A stretch of DNA of 19,510 nt, taken from contig CAJTMZ010000079.1 of the NCBI GenBank assembly GCA_910577445.1, forward strand, positions 1 to 19,510, written 5' to 3'. Positions 1 to 7,178 of this stretch are shown piece after piece. Within the stretch, counting starts at the first letter, position 1. Each line of letters opens with the position of its first letter. Position numbers and translations under genes: made by a program. Origin of the DNA: an uncultured Lachnospiraceae bacterium. GTDB lineage: Bacteria; Bacillota; Clostridia; Lachnospirales; Lachnospiraceae. The notes under the pieces were generated by a model. That model had not been told where the DNA came from, made no database searches, and saw only the letters and a program-made list of their open reading frames with translations.

Positions 1-393
1 CTTTTCGGTATCAGCACCCACGCCCTCACCGTGCCGGACATTGATACAAATATAGGGCTTATGCACACCCTTTTTGCGCTGGAAGATATGTACGGGCTGA
101 AAATCGGTGAGATTGACGGGGAAATCTGCCTGCGTCTGGATAAGTCCGATTACTCCACCTATTCTTCCATGTTCAAAATGTTCCACGCATGGCAGTCAGA
201 AGCCGCCAGACTGGAAAAGGGCGAAATCACCAAAGAAGAATATGACGAGTGGCGGTACAAATATCCAGAACTTGACACCCACCAAATCTGGGCAAAGGTT
301 CCTCCGCAAGAATTGTTTGACTTCATCAATGACGCTGCCAAAGAAGCAGAAAGTACAGACAAAAAAGAAACAAAGCGCAAGAAGAAAAAATGA
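1..393 (+). CDS. C-terminal part of a probable helix-turn-helix regulator of a mobile element (5' end outside window)
   Basis: The frame is open from base 1 and ends at TGA 391-393, so the gene starts upstream; the GTG at 31 is internal. About 130 residues are visible. They are acidic/aromatic (LMHTLFALEDMYGLKI, then ITKEEYDEWRYKYPE) and end in a very lysine-rich tail. No DNA-binding helix is visible in this part. I recall this kind of C-terminal region from helix-turn-helix proteins carried on conjugative and other mobile elements of gut Clostridia, but this is recognition from memory and cannot be confirmed here. The position, directly beside the 3' end of a guaA-type gene, fits the edge of an integrated element. 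A hairpin terminator follows the stop within a few bases. Reality as a coding end is fairly sure; function is uncertain. Confidence 0.55.
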   Translation, partial: LFGISTHALTVPDIDTNIGLMHTLFALEDMYGLKIGEIDGEICLRLDKSDYSTYSSMFKMFHAWQSEAARLEKGEITKEEYDEWRYKYPELDTHQIWAKVPPQELFDFINDAAKEAESTDKKETKRKKKK

Positions 394-397
394 ACGC

Positions 398-449
398 AAA
401 AAACCTTACCAATTTTCAGTTGTCATTTCTGAAAATCAGTAAGGTTTTT
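398..449. terminator. Bidirectional hairpin terminator between the element gene and the guaA paralog
   Basis: Bases 399-409 (AAAAACCTTAC) pair perfectly with 439-449 (GTAAGGTTTTT). An inner stem pairs 412-419 (ATTTTCAG) with 429-436 (CTGAAAAT) around a 9-base loop. A run of T closes the stem on the plus strand and a run of six T closes it on the minus strand. It can therefore stop both the plus-strand gene ending at 393 and minus-strand transcription leaving the guaA paralog. Confidence 0.8.
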
Positions 450-468
450 CTGTTATTGAAGTATTCTT

Positions 469-555
469 TTATTCAGTGAGTGATACCTGAAACGTTGCCA
501 AATCGTTGCCAGCACCTAAACAAATTTGCTTGTAATCCGCATAAATACTAGGTTC
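469..555 (-). pseudogene. Possible 28-codon remnant of a mobile-element gene at the guaA junction
   Basis: Reading the minus strand past the guaA paralog stop, in the same frame after further stops, there is a short protein-like stretch. It begins EPSIYADYKQ, continues to GNDLATF, and ends at TAA 469-471. It has no start codon or ribosome binding site. Its composition is that of real coding sequence, and its tail resembles C-termini I associate with clostridial tyrosine recombinases. It could be the end of a truncated integrase, or simply a non-coding element end that happens to read well. Low confidence. Confidence 0.25.
493..510. repeat. Paired CGTTGCC direct repeats near the guaA 3' end (possible integrase arm sites)
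   Basis: CGTTGCC occurs at 493-499 and again at 504-510, giving an 11-base period (CGTTGCCAAAT / CGTTGCCAGCA). The pair lies 60-80 bases beyond the stop codon of the guaA paralog. Tyrosine recombinases of integrative elements often bind short direct repeats set back from the crossover point. The repeats are seen directly; their role as arm sites is inferred. Confidence 0.35.
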
Positions 556-570
556 TTAAAGACCATTTCA

Positions 571-1863
571 TCACTCGAACTCAATCGTAGCCGGCGGCTT
601 CGGACTCATATCATAGCACACCCGGTTCACATTCTCCACCTCCGCCAGTATCCTTCCCGTAATCCTCTCAAGCACATCCCAGTCCACTTTCTCAATCGTA
701 GCGCTCATCGCGTCAATGGTATTGATTGCCCGGATAATCACCATATAATCAAAGCTTCTGGCGTTATTCTTCACACCCACAGACTTGAAATCCGGAACCA
801 CGGTAAAATACTGCCAGACCTTTTTATTCAGTCCCGCCTTTTCAAATTCCTCGCGGAGAATGGCGTCGGACTCGCGCACCGCTTCCAGTCTGTCTCTGGT
901 AATTGCCCCAAGACAGCGCACACCAAGCCCCGGTCCCGGGAAAGGCTGACGGTAAACCATTTCAGCCGGCAGGCCAAGCTCTATTCCGCAGGCTCTTACC
1001 TCATCCTTGAAAAGCTGCTTCAAAGGTTCTACCAGTTCAAACTTCAAATCCTCCGGCAGGCCGCCCACATTATGATGGGACTTCACCATCTTTGCCGTTT
1101 TGGTTCCGCTCTCAATGATATCGGGATAAATCGTGCCCTGTCCGAGGAAGTCGATGCCTTCCAGTTTCCTTGCTTCTTCTTCAAAAACACGGATAAATTC
1201 TCCGCCGATAATCTTACGTTTCTGTTCCGGGTCCGCAACTCCCGCAAGCTTCCCGAGGAATCTTTCGGAGGCGTCCACGTAAACCAGATTTGCGTGGAGC
1301 TGGCTTCTGAATACCTCAACTACGCTTTCCGACTCATTTTTTCTCATCAGACCGTGATTTACATGAACGCAGGTAAGCTGATTTCCGATTGCCTTTATCA
1401 AAAGCGCCGCTACCACGGAGGAATCCACACCGCCAGAAAGAGCCAGGAGCGCTTTTTTATCTCCTACCTGTTTACGAATCAGTTCTACCTGGTCCTCAAT
1501 GAAATTTTTCATATTCCAGTTAGGCTGGGCATGACATACGTCAAATACAAATTCCTTTAAAGAAGCCTCGTCAGGCGCCGCTTCCAGCTTTCTGTCGCAT
1601 TTTGCAAAAGGGTGGTCAACGGCAAGCATGGGATAGCCGCAATCGTACAGCTCCGGAAGTATTTCTACCGCCACGCCGTCTACTATGCGGTTTTCTCCGC
1701 CGTTTAAAATAATTCCTTTTACATTCTGCAGCCCCGTCAATTCTTCCGGGGTGATATCATGGGGATGAATCTCGCTGTACACTCCCAGTTCCCGTACCTG
1801 ACGGGCAATTGCAGTATTTTCGGTACTGCCTAAATCAAGAATTACAATCATGTCCTGCTTCAT
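571..1863 (-). CDS. GMP synthase paralog with a shortened, catalytically dead glutaminase domain
   Basis: This 430-residue protein is clearly related to GuaA. The ATP-pyrophosphatase P-loop SGGVDSS is intact at residues 143-149. The XMP-binding/dimerization part is well kept, with RQPFPGPGLGVR and the C-terminus KPPATIEFE. The N-terminal class I glutamine amidotransferase domain is degenerate. Its first strands remain (MIVILDLGS), but the Cys nucleophile segment (GICYGSQ in the neighbour) has become AVDHPFAK. About 80 residues are missing, including the region of the catalytic His and Glu. It should not hydrolyse glutamine; it could use free ammonia, borrow a glutaminase partner, or have a new role. 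The ATG at 1863 follows AAGGAGAA. It lies 71 bases downstream of full-length guaA with no clear terminator between them, so co-transcription is likely. Its 3' end abuts the possible mobile-element junction. Confidence 0.88.
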   Translation of the reverse strand: MKQDMIVILDLGSTENTAIARQVRELGVYSEIHPHDITPEELTGLQNVKGIILNGGENRIVDGVAVEILPELYDCGYPMLAVDHPFAKCDRKLEAAPDEASLKEFVFDVCHAQPNWNMKNFIEDQVELIRKQVGDKKALLALSGGVDSSVVAALLIKAIGNQLTCVHVNHGLMRKNESESVVEVFRSQLHANLVYVDASERFLGKLAGVADPEQKRKIIGGEFIRVFEEEARKLEGIDFLGQGTIYPDIIESGTKTAKMVKSHHNVGGLPEDLKFELVEPLKQLFKDEVRACGIELGLPAEMVYRQPFPGPGLGVRCLGAITRDRLEAVRESDAILREEFEKAGLNKKVWQYFTVVPDFKSVGVKNNARSFDYMVIIRAINTIDAMSATIEKVDWDVLERITGRILAEVENVNRVCYDMSPKPPATIEFE

Positions 1864-1934
1864 AAGCTTCTTCTCCTTATCCGTTTGTCTTTTTTGTCAG
1901 CCAAAGCTCTGCACTGAATCAGTTCTGTTCCCTA

Positions 1935-3476
1935 TTACTCAATTTCTATGGTCGCCGGAGGTTTTCCCGTGCAGTCGTACAGCACCCGGTTAACCCCTTT
2001 CACCTCGTTCACAATCCTGCCGGTAACCTTTCCCAGCACCTCCCATGGGAGCTGCGCCGCCTCAGCGGTCATAAAATCGGAAGTGTTCACTGCCCGCAGG
2101 GCTATCGCATAATCGTAGGTTCTCTCGTCCCCCATCACGCCGACGCTCCGCATATTGGTGAGGGCCGCAAAATACTGCCCCAGCTCTTTATCAATCCCCG
2201 CTTTTGCGATTTCCTCTCTGTAAATCGCATCCGCGTCCTGTACCATTCGGACCTTATCCGCCGTGACCTCTCCGATAATCCGGACGCCAAGTCCGGGCCC
2301 CGGGAAAGGCTGCCGGTATACCAGATGTTCAGGGATGCCGAGTTCCAGCCCGGCCTTGCGGACCTCATCCTTAAACAAAAGCCTCAAAGGCTCGATAATT
2401 TCCTTGAAATCCACACAATCGGGAAGCCCGCCCACATTGTGGTGGGATTTAATCACGGCGCTTTTTCCCAGACCGCTTTCAATCACGTCGGGATAAATGG
2501 TTCCCTGCACCAGAAAATCCACCGCGCCGATTTTCTTTGCCTCCTCCTCGAACACCCGGATAAATTCTTCTCCGATAATCCTGCGTTTGGCTTCCGGCTC
2601 CGTCACCCCTGCCAGTCTGGAATAAAACCGTTCCCGGGCATCCACCCGCACAAAATTTAAATCGTACGCTCCCTCTGGCCCGAAAACAGCTTCCACCTCA
2701 TCGCCCTCGTTTTTCCGCAGAAGTCCGTGGTCGACAAAGACGCAGGTAAGCTGCCGTCCCACGGCCTTTGAGAGAAGCACCGCCGCCACGGAAGAATCCA
2801 CGCCGCCGGATAAAGCGCACAGAACCTTTCCGCTCCCCACCTTTTCACGGATTTGGCGAATCGCTGTTTCCACAAAAGAATCCATGCGCCAGTCTCCCTT
2901 GCAGTGACAGACATTGTATACAAAACCGGACAGCATTTTCATTCCTTCCCGGGTGTGCATCACTTCCGGGTGAAACTGTACCGCATACAGCTTTCTTTCC
3001 TCGTTTTCCATAGCCGCCACCGGACAGACCGGCGTATGGGCGGTCACTTTAAAATCTGCCGGGGCTTTTTCAATGTAATCCGTATGGCTCATCCAGCAGA
3101 TTGTTTTTTGGGATACGCCGGAAAAAAGGACGGAGCTTGTATCCACTTCCACCTCTGTCTTCCCATATTCGCTGACGGGAGCCGTCTTTACGCTTCCTCC
3201 CAGCAGATAAGCCATAAGCTGGGAGCCATAGCAAATACCCAAAATGGGAATCCCCAGGTCAAAAATCTCTTTGCCGTACCGTGGTGAATCCTCCGCGTAA
3301 ACGCTGTTGGGCCCTCCCGTAAAAATAATGCCTTTGGGATTTATTTCCTTTATTTTTTCCAGACTTATATTGTAAGGATGAACCTCACAGTAGACGTTAC
3401 ACTCTCTTACTCTTCTGGCAATCAACTGATTATATTGACCGCCAAAGTCAAGAACAATGACTGTTTCCTTTTCCAT
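1935..3476 (-). CDS. guaA: GMP synthase (glutamine-hydrolysing)
   Basis: Cytosolic enzyme of purine synthesis that aminates XMP to GMP using glutamine and ATP. The 513-residue length is typical. The N-terminal glutaminase domain has the nucleophile Cys82 in GICYGSQ and the partners His169 and Glu171 in FHPEV. The ATP-pyrophosphatase P-loop SGGVDSS is at 223-229. The C-terminal dimerization domain carries RQPFPGPGLGVR and ends KPPATIEIE. I start at the ATG at 3476 (MEKETVIVLDFGGQ), which is preceded by GAGGAGAA. An upstream in-frame TTG coincides with the -35 box and cannot be the start. A near-consensus promoter sits just upstream and gives a very short leader, so no riboswitch fits. A degenerate paralog follows downstream on the same strand. 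Confidence 0.97.
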   Translation of the reverse strand: MEKETVIVLDFGGQYNQLIARRVRECNVYCEVHPYNISLEKIKEINPKGIIFTGGPNSVYAEDSPRYGKEIFDLGIPILGICYGSQLMAYLLGGSVKTAPVSEYGKTEVEVDTSSVLFSGVSQKTICWMSHTDYIEKAPADFKVTAHTPVCPVAAMENEERKLYAVQFHPEVMHTREGMKMLSGFVYNVCHCKGDWRMDSFVETAIRQIREKVGSGKVLCALSGGVDSSVAAVLLSKAVGRQLTCVFVDHGLLRKNEGDEVEAVFGPEGAYDLNFVRVDARERFYSRLAGVTEPEAKRRIIGEEFIRVFEEEAKKIGAVDFLVQGTIYPDVIESGLGKSAVIKSHHNVGGLPDCVDFKEIIEPLRLLFKDEVRKAGLELGIPEHLVYRQPFPGPGLGVRIIGEVTADKVRMVQDADAIYREEIAKAGIDKELGQYFAALTNMRSVGVMGDERTYDYAIALRAVNTSDFMTAEAAQLPWEVLGKVTGRIVNEVKGVNRVLYDCTGKPPATIEIE

Positions 3477-3497
3477 AATCTTCTCCTCGTATTTTCT

Positions 3498-3527
3498 ATT
3501 ATATAGGACAGCCTGAAATCCTGTCAA
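3498..3527 (-). promoter_or_regulatory. Sigma-A type promoter of guaA
   Basis: On the minus strand a perfect TTGACA (forward 3522-3527) is followed after 18 bases by a perfect TATAAT (forward 3498-3503). The start codon is about 22 bases beyond the -10 box, so the leader is only some 15 bases and contains the ribosome binding site. The promoter lies right behind the stop of the MATE gene. Confidence 0.85.
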
Positions 3528-3557
3528 AATATTCTTATTTTAATCTATCATAATTTT

Positions 3558-4886
3558 CTATATCTGCCCGAACTGCTCCCATTTCCGCCCCCGGTACCTG
3601 AGCCCGTAGCAAAGCGAGCGGAACGCCCAGTCAATGGTCATGGCAATCCACACCCCAATCAGCCCGCTGTCAAAATAGTTACTGAACAGGTAGGCAAAAA
3701 CAATTCTGAATATCCACATGGAAGCGATGGCAACCAGCATTGTCCAGACCACGTCTCCCGCCGCCCGCAGGGTATTGGGAACCGTAAAAGAGGGCACCCA
3801 GAAAAAAATCGCCAGCGTCGCGTGCCACCGTATGACCTGGATTGCCAGTTCCTCAGTCTGTGGGGTCAGATGATAAATTTTCATAATCCATGGAGCAAAA
3901 ACAATCAAGATACATGATATGCATGCCAGGGCCGCCATGGCGAGACGAACCAGCTTTTTGGTATAATATCTGGCCTGTCCATAGTCTCCGGCTCCCACGC
4001 AGACGGACACCACCGAAAGCAGCGCCATATTAATTGCCTGTCCGGGCAGTATATTAAAGCCCGCCAAAATATTGCAGACGGCGTTTGCCGCAATCGCATA
4101 CGTCCCAAAGGTGGATATCAGACTGAGCAGAAGAATTTTCCCGAGCTGGAACAGACTGTTCTCAAGCCCGTTTGGAACGCCGATATAGAGAATCCTTTTT
4201 ATCAGCTTAAAATCCGGCCGCCAGGTTGCCTGTCCCTTAAAGCTTATTATTCTGTCCGTGTGGAAAAATAAAAACATAATGATAACTGCCGCCGCAGTCC
4301 TTGACAGCGTGGTGGCAATCGCCGCCCCCGCCACGCCGATTTTTACTCCGTAAATCAGAACAGCGTTTCCCACCACATTAATCAGGTTCATCGCAATGGC
4401 AATCAGCATAGTTGTTTTGGAATCGCTCATGGCGCGGAACAGAGCCGCGCAGGAATTGTAAATCGCAAGAGGGCAGATAGAAATCGCCGTGATAACCAGA
4501 TAGGTGGCCGCGCTTTCCATAACCGCCGGCTCCACCTGGCCGAAAATCACCCGCAGCAGCGGCTTATGGGCCACAAGAAACACAATCGTTACAATCAAAG
4601 ACAGCCAGATAGAAAACAGCACCAACTGCCAGGCCGCCCTGCCCGCATTTTTTTCATCCTTCTGTCCGAGAAAATGGCCGGCCACCACTGCCCCTCCCGT
4701 TGCCAAAGACGCGGTCAGGTTGATTACAAGAATATTAATCGTATCCACCAGTGAAACGCCGGATACCGCCGCTTCTCCTACTCCCGCTATCATAACCGTG
4801 TCCACCATTCCCACCAAAATGGCAAGCAGTTGTTCAAATACCAGCGGAATAATTAATTTTTTCAAATCCTTGTTTGTATACAGCAT
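3558..4886 (-). CDS. MATE family efflux transporter
   Basis: This 442-residue, highly hydrophobic membrane protein has the length of multidrug and toxic compound extrusion (MATE) transporters, which have about 12 transmembrane helices and export organic cations or other toxic compounds in exchange for Na+ or H+. The start MLYTNKDLKKLIIPLVFEQLLAILVGMVDTVMI is a classic MATE N-terminus. Internal features such as GAVVAGHFLGQ near residues 65-75 and the second-half VCVGAGDYGQAR match the family's two-fold repeat. The substrate cannot be predicted. The ATG at 4886 follows GGGAG. The gene has its own promoter upstream (4931-4958). No clear terminator separates it from the guaA promoter, so some read-through into guaA is possible. 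Confidence 0.93.
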   Translation of the reverse strand: MLYTNKDLKKLIIPLVFEQLLAILVGMVDTVMIAGVGEAAVSGVSLVDTINILVINLTASLATGGAVVAGHFLGQKDEKNAGRAAWQLVLFSIWLSLIVTIVFLVAHKPLLRVIFGQVEPAVMESAATYLVITAISICPLAIYNSCAALFRAMSDSKTTMLIAIAMNLINVVGNAVLIYGVKIGVAGAAIATTLSRTAAAVIIMFLFFHTDRIISFKGQATWRPDFKLIKRILYIGVPNGLENSLFQLGKILLLSLISTFGTYAIAANAVCNILAGFNILPGQAINMALLSVVSVCVGAGDYGQARYYTKKLVRLAMAALACISCILIVFAPWIMKIYHLTPQTEELAIQVIRWHATLAIFFWVPSFTVPNTLRAAGDVVWTMLVAIASMWIFRIVFAYLFSNYFDSGLIGVWIAMTIDWAFRSLCYGLRYRGRKWEQFGQI

Positions 4887-4930
4887 ATCAGGCTCCCATG
4901 CATCAGATACTGCTTATTGTATTTGTGTAC

Positions 4931-4958
4931 ATTATACCACCAATTTCCTGTTCATCAA
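4931..4958 (-). promoter_or_regulatory. Promoter of the MATE transporter
   Basis: On the minus strand TTGATG (forward 4953-4958) and a perfect TATAAT (forward 4931-4936) are separated by 16 bases, about 45 bases before the start codon. The -35 box matches 4 of 6 consensus bases. Confidence 0.6.
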
Positions 4959-4972
4959 GCTATGACTTATAA

Positions 4973-5010
4973 AAGTGTCTGACGATTGCCAAAGCCATTG
5001 TCAGACACTT
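4973..5010 (-). terminator. Terminator downstream of spoIIID
   Basis: A perfect 11-base inverted repeat, AAGTGTCTGAC (4973-4983) and GTCAGACACTT (5000-5010), encloses a 16-base loop. Read on the minus strand, the stem ends in TTTT, which suits an intrinsic terminator 51 bases after the spoIIID stop. On the plus strand no T-run follows, so it acts in one direction. Confidence 0.75.
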
Positions 5011-5061
5011 CCGTTATCCTTGTCAAAACTCCTGATATGCTTAATAAGTTCATGTACTGCT

Positions 5062-5328
5062 TTATTCGTCCTCTTCATGGTGCATATGACGGTATTTTTC
5101 TTTCGTTGCCATTCCTCCCCTGATGTGGCGCTCCTGCTTGTTTACATCCAGAACCCTTCTGGCATCCTTTGCCAGAGTCGAATTAATCTGCATGAGACGT
5201 TCCGTTACGTCCTTATGTACCGTTGATTTGGAAATCCCAAACGTCTTAGCCGTCTGCCTCACCGTAGCATTATTTTCAATGATATAATTGGCAATCTGGA
5301 TTGCGCGTTCCTCAATATAATCTTTCAA
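5062..5328 (-). CDS. spoIIID: Sporulation transcriptional regulator SpoIIID
   Basis: Small DNA-binding protein of 88 residues that, in the mother cell of sporulating Firmicutes, activates and represses sigma-E-dependent genes and helps switch to the late programme. It reads closely like Bacillus subtilis SpoIIID: YIEERAIQIANYIIE at the start, a helix-turn-helix around residues 20-42 (TVRQTAKTFGISKSTVHKDVTERL), and the signature RHIRGGMATKEKY near residues 67-79. The histidine/acid-rich tail is slightly different from Bacillus. The start codon is TTG at 5328, preceded by AGGGG. A sigma-E-like promoter lies upstream and a strong terminator lies downstream, so it is probably monocistronic. This gene shows that the organism belongs to an endospore-forming lineage. 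Confidence 0.96.
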   Translation of the reverse strand: MKDYIEERAIQIANYIIENNATVRQTAKTFGISKSTVHKDVTERLMQINSTLAKDARRVLDVNKQERHIRGGMATKEKYRHMHHEEDE

Positions 5329-5356
5329 AAGGAAACCCCTCAGAACACTTTTTTAC

Positions 5357-5386
5357 ATTGTATGAAAGGTTATGAGGGGTTATGAC
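5357..5386 (-). promoter_or_regulatory. Sigma-E-like promoter of spoIIID with a repeated GGTTATGA box
   Basis: On the minus strand CATACAAT (forward 5357-5364) matches the sigma-E -10 element. It is preceded after 13 bases by GTCATAACC (forward 5378-5386), close to the sigma-E -35 element. The leader to the TTG start is about 20-25 bases. The forward strand shows a tandem GGTTATGA (5369-5376 and 5378-5385) overlapping the -35 region, which could be a regulator site. In Bacillus spoIIID is itself sigma-E dependent, so the promoter type agrees with the gene. Confidence 0.65.
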
Positions 5387-5436
5387 ATTTTATAAGGCAA
5401 TATCCCGTAAAGGAATACTCATGCGAAAACCCATGT

Positions 5437-7047
5437 CTATGACTTAAAAAGCGTACTCAAAATTCCTCTTCCAAGAGAAGCCCCCACATTACCGCCAAGC
5501 TTTTTGCCAAAGCTGCCCCCAAGCGACTTGCCGATGCTGTTTCCCACTTCCCTGCCGATTGTACCGGCTGCGGAATCGGCTGCTTTCTTTACCGCCGATT
5601 TTACCTTTTTGTCCTTTTCAGCAGCCTTTTTCTCCGCTGCTTTCCTTGCCGCCTCTTCTTCTTTCAGTCTCTGCCTTTCCGCCGCGGCTTCCTCCCTCTG
5701 CCTCTGTTTTTCTTCCTCTGCCTCTCTTTTTTCCCTCTCTTTATTTTCCCTTTCCGTCAAAACCTTTTTTTCCAGAATTTCATAGGCGGATTCTCTGTCT
5801 ATCATTTCAGAATATCTGCTGTAGAGAAGGCTTCCGGTAATCTCCTCTTTTCTCTCTTCCTCGGTGACAATTCCCATGCGGCTCTGAGGCGGCAGTATCT
5901 TACACTTTTTCACCACCGTCGGAATCCCGTTTTCGTCCAGTACAGACACCAGTGCCTCTCCGATTCCCAGAGATGTCAGCGCCTCGCAGGTATCAAAATC
6001 GGGATTTTCCCTGAATGACCGGGCCGCGGCCCGCACCGCTTTCTGCTCTGACGGCGTGTAGGCGTGAAGCGCGTGCTGTATTTTATTTCCCAACTGGCCC
6101 AGCACGCCGTCGGGAATATCTTTAGGGCTCTGGGTAATAAAATAGATTCCCACTCCCTTTGAGCGAATCAGCTTTACCACTTGCTCTATCTTGCCCAGCA
6201 GCGATTTGGAGGCGGAATCAAACAGAAGATGGGCTTCGTCAAAGAAAAACACCATTTTGGGCTTTTCCTTATCCCCAACCTCCGGCAGGCTCTCAAAAAG
6301 CTCCGACATCATCCAGAGTAAAAAAGTGGAATACATTGTAGGGTTCTGCACCAGCTTCTGGCAGTCAAGCACCTGGATTACACCCTTTCCGTCACAGTCC
6401 CTGCAGATAAAATCGCCAAGATTAAGGGCCGGTTCCCCGAAAAATTCTTCCCCGCCTTCCGCCTCCAGCGCCACCACGGCTCTCATTATCGCCCCAAGGC
6501 TCTGCTTTGCGAGATTTCCGTATCTGGCGCTGTATTCGCCTGCATTTTCGCTGACATACTGTATCATGGAGCGCAAATCCTTTGTGTCCAGAAGCAAAAG
6601 CTGTTCATCGTCCGCTATTTTGAATATCACAGTCAAAATATCCGACTGTGTTTCATTCAGTTCCAGTATCCTTCCAAGCAAAAGGGGACCCATCTCGGAA
6701 ATTGTCGCCCTCAGCGGAAGGCCCTTTTCCCCATAAATGTCCCAGAAAGATGCCGGATACGCCTGAAACCGGAAACCGTCTTCCCTAAGCCCCATCGCGT
6801 CAATTCTGTTTTTAAGGCTGTCGCTCTCCTCCCCTTTTCTGCAGATGCCCGCCAAATCGCCTTTGACGTCGGCAAGAAATACCGGGACCCCGCAGTCGCT
6901 GAAAGATTCCGCCAGTACCTTCAGCGTAACCGTCTTTCCCGTTCCCGTTGCGCCGGCAATCATGCCGTGCCGGTTTGCCATGCGGGGGTAAATATAAATC
7001 TTTTCTTCATCCGATTTTCCAATCCATAATTTATTATCCTGATACAT
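5437..7047 (-). CDS. HerA-like ATPase (DUF853/YjgR type)
   Basis: A 536-residue P-loop ATPase of the HerA/FtsK superfamily, DUF853 branch, whose cellular role is poorly known. The N-terminus has a short beta-rich segment, then Walker A GATGTGKT at residues 32-39, FLADVKGDLAGI around 57-68, and Walker B MVFFFDEAH near 265-273. A sensor-like ITQSPKDIPDGVLGQLGNKIQHAL follows. The C-terminal quarter contains a long Glu/Lys/Arg/Ala coiled coil (about residues 430-490) and ends in a glycine-rich amphipathic tail with repeated SxGKxLGGS-like units. That tail suggests membrane or self association (inference). Translation starts at ATG 7047 after GAAGGGA. The gene is divergent from queT, with overlapping -35 boxes. 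The weak codon-level low complexity at the 3' end comes from the coiled coil, not from damage. Confidence 0.9.
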   Translation of the reverse strand: MYQDNKLWIGKSDEEKIYIYPRMANRHGMIAGATGTGKTVTLKVLAESFSDCGVPVFLADVKGDLAGICRKGEESDSLKNRIDAMGLREDGFRFQAYPASFWDIYGEKGLPLRATISEMGPLLLGRILELNETQSDILTVIFKIADDEQLLLLDTKDLRSMIQYVSENAGEYSARYGNLAKQSLGAIMRAVVALEAEGGEEFFGEPALNLGDFICRDCDGKGVIQVLDCQKLVQNPTMYSTFLLWMMSELFESLPEVGDKEKPKMVFFFDEAHLLFDSASKSLLGKIEQVVKLIRSKGVGIYFITQSPKDIPDGVLGQLGNKIQHALHAYTPSEQKAVRAAARSFRENPDFDTCEALTSLGIGEALVSVLDENGIPTVVKKCKILPPQSRMGIVTEEERKEEITGSLLYSRYSEMIDRESAYEILEKKVLTERENKEREKREAEEEKQRQREEAAAERQRLKEEEAARKAAEKKAAEKDKKVKSAVKKAADSAAGTIGREVGNSIGKSLGGSFGKKLGGNVGASLGRGILSTLFKS

Positions 7048-7110
7048 GCTTTCAATCCCTTCTGTCTAATCGTTCTGCAGATGTTTTCTTTGTACACCTT
7101 TTTCTTTTCT

Positions 7111-7139
7111 AATTTACCATGCCGTCCCGCTCTTGACAA
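7111..7139 (-). promoter_or_regulatory. Promoter of the HerA-like ATPase gene
   Basis: On the minus strand TTGTCA (forward 7134-7139) is spaced 17 bases from TAAATT (forward 7111-7116). Its -35 box overlaps the TTGACA of the oppositely directed queT promoter, because TTGACAA reads as TTGTCAA on the other strand. Confidence 0.5.
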
Positions 7140-7160
7140 TTCCTCTTTCCGTGTTATACT
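7133..7160 (+). promoter_or_regulatory. Promoter of queT
   Basis: A perfect TTGACA at 7133-7138 and TATACT at 7155-7160 are 16 bases apart. Transcription should begin near 7167, so the transcript carries the whole downstream riboswitch-like hairpin before the queT start codon. Confidence 0.8.
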
Positions 7161-7178
7161 GAAAAAGCTCACGTCAGC

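Noticed and set aside
526..1560. Long plus-strand open frame of 344 codons opposite the guaA paralog
   Set aside because: It lies antisense to a clearly conserved GuaA-type gene, starts inside the junction zone without a ribosome binding site, and its product has no recognisable domain.
3477..3527. Upstream TTG start for guaA adding 17 residues
   Set aside because: The TTG is the first codon-like triplet of the -35 hexamer and would not be transcribed; the ATG at 3476 has a strong ribosome binding site and the family-typical N-terminus.
5011..5061. Possible small peptide gene between spoIIID and its terminator
   Set aside because: A short minus-strand frame starting with ATG exists but has no ribosome binding site and runs into the terminator stem; it looks like an ordinary 3' untranslated region.
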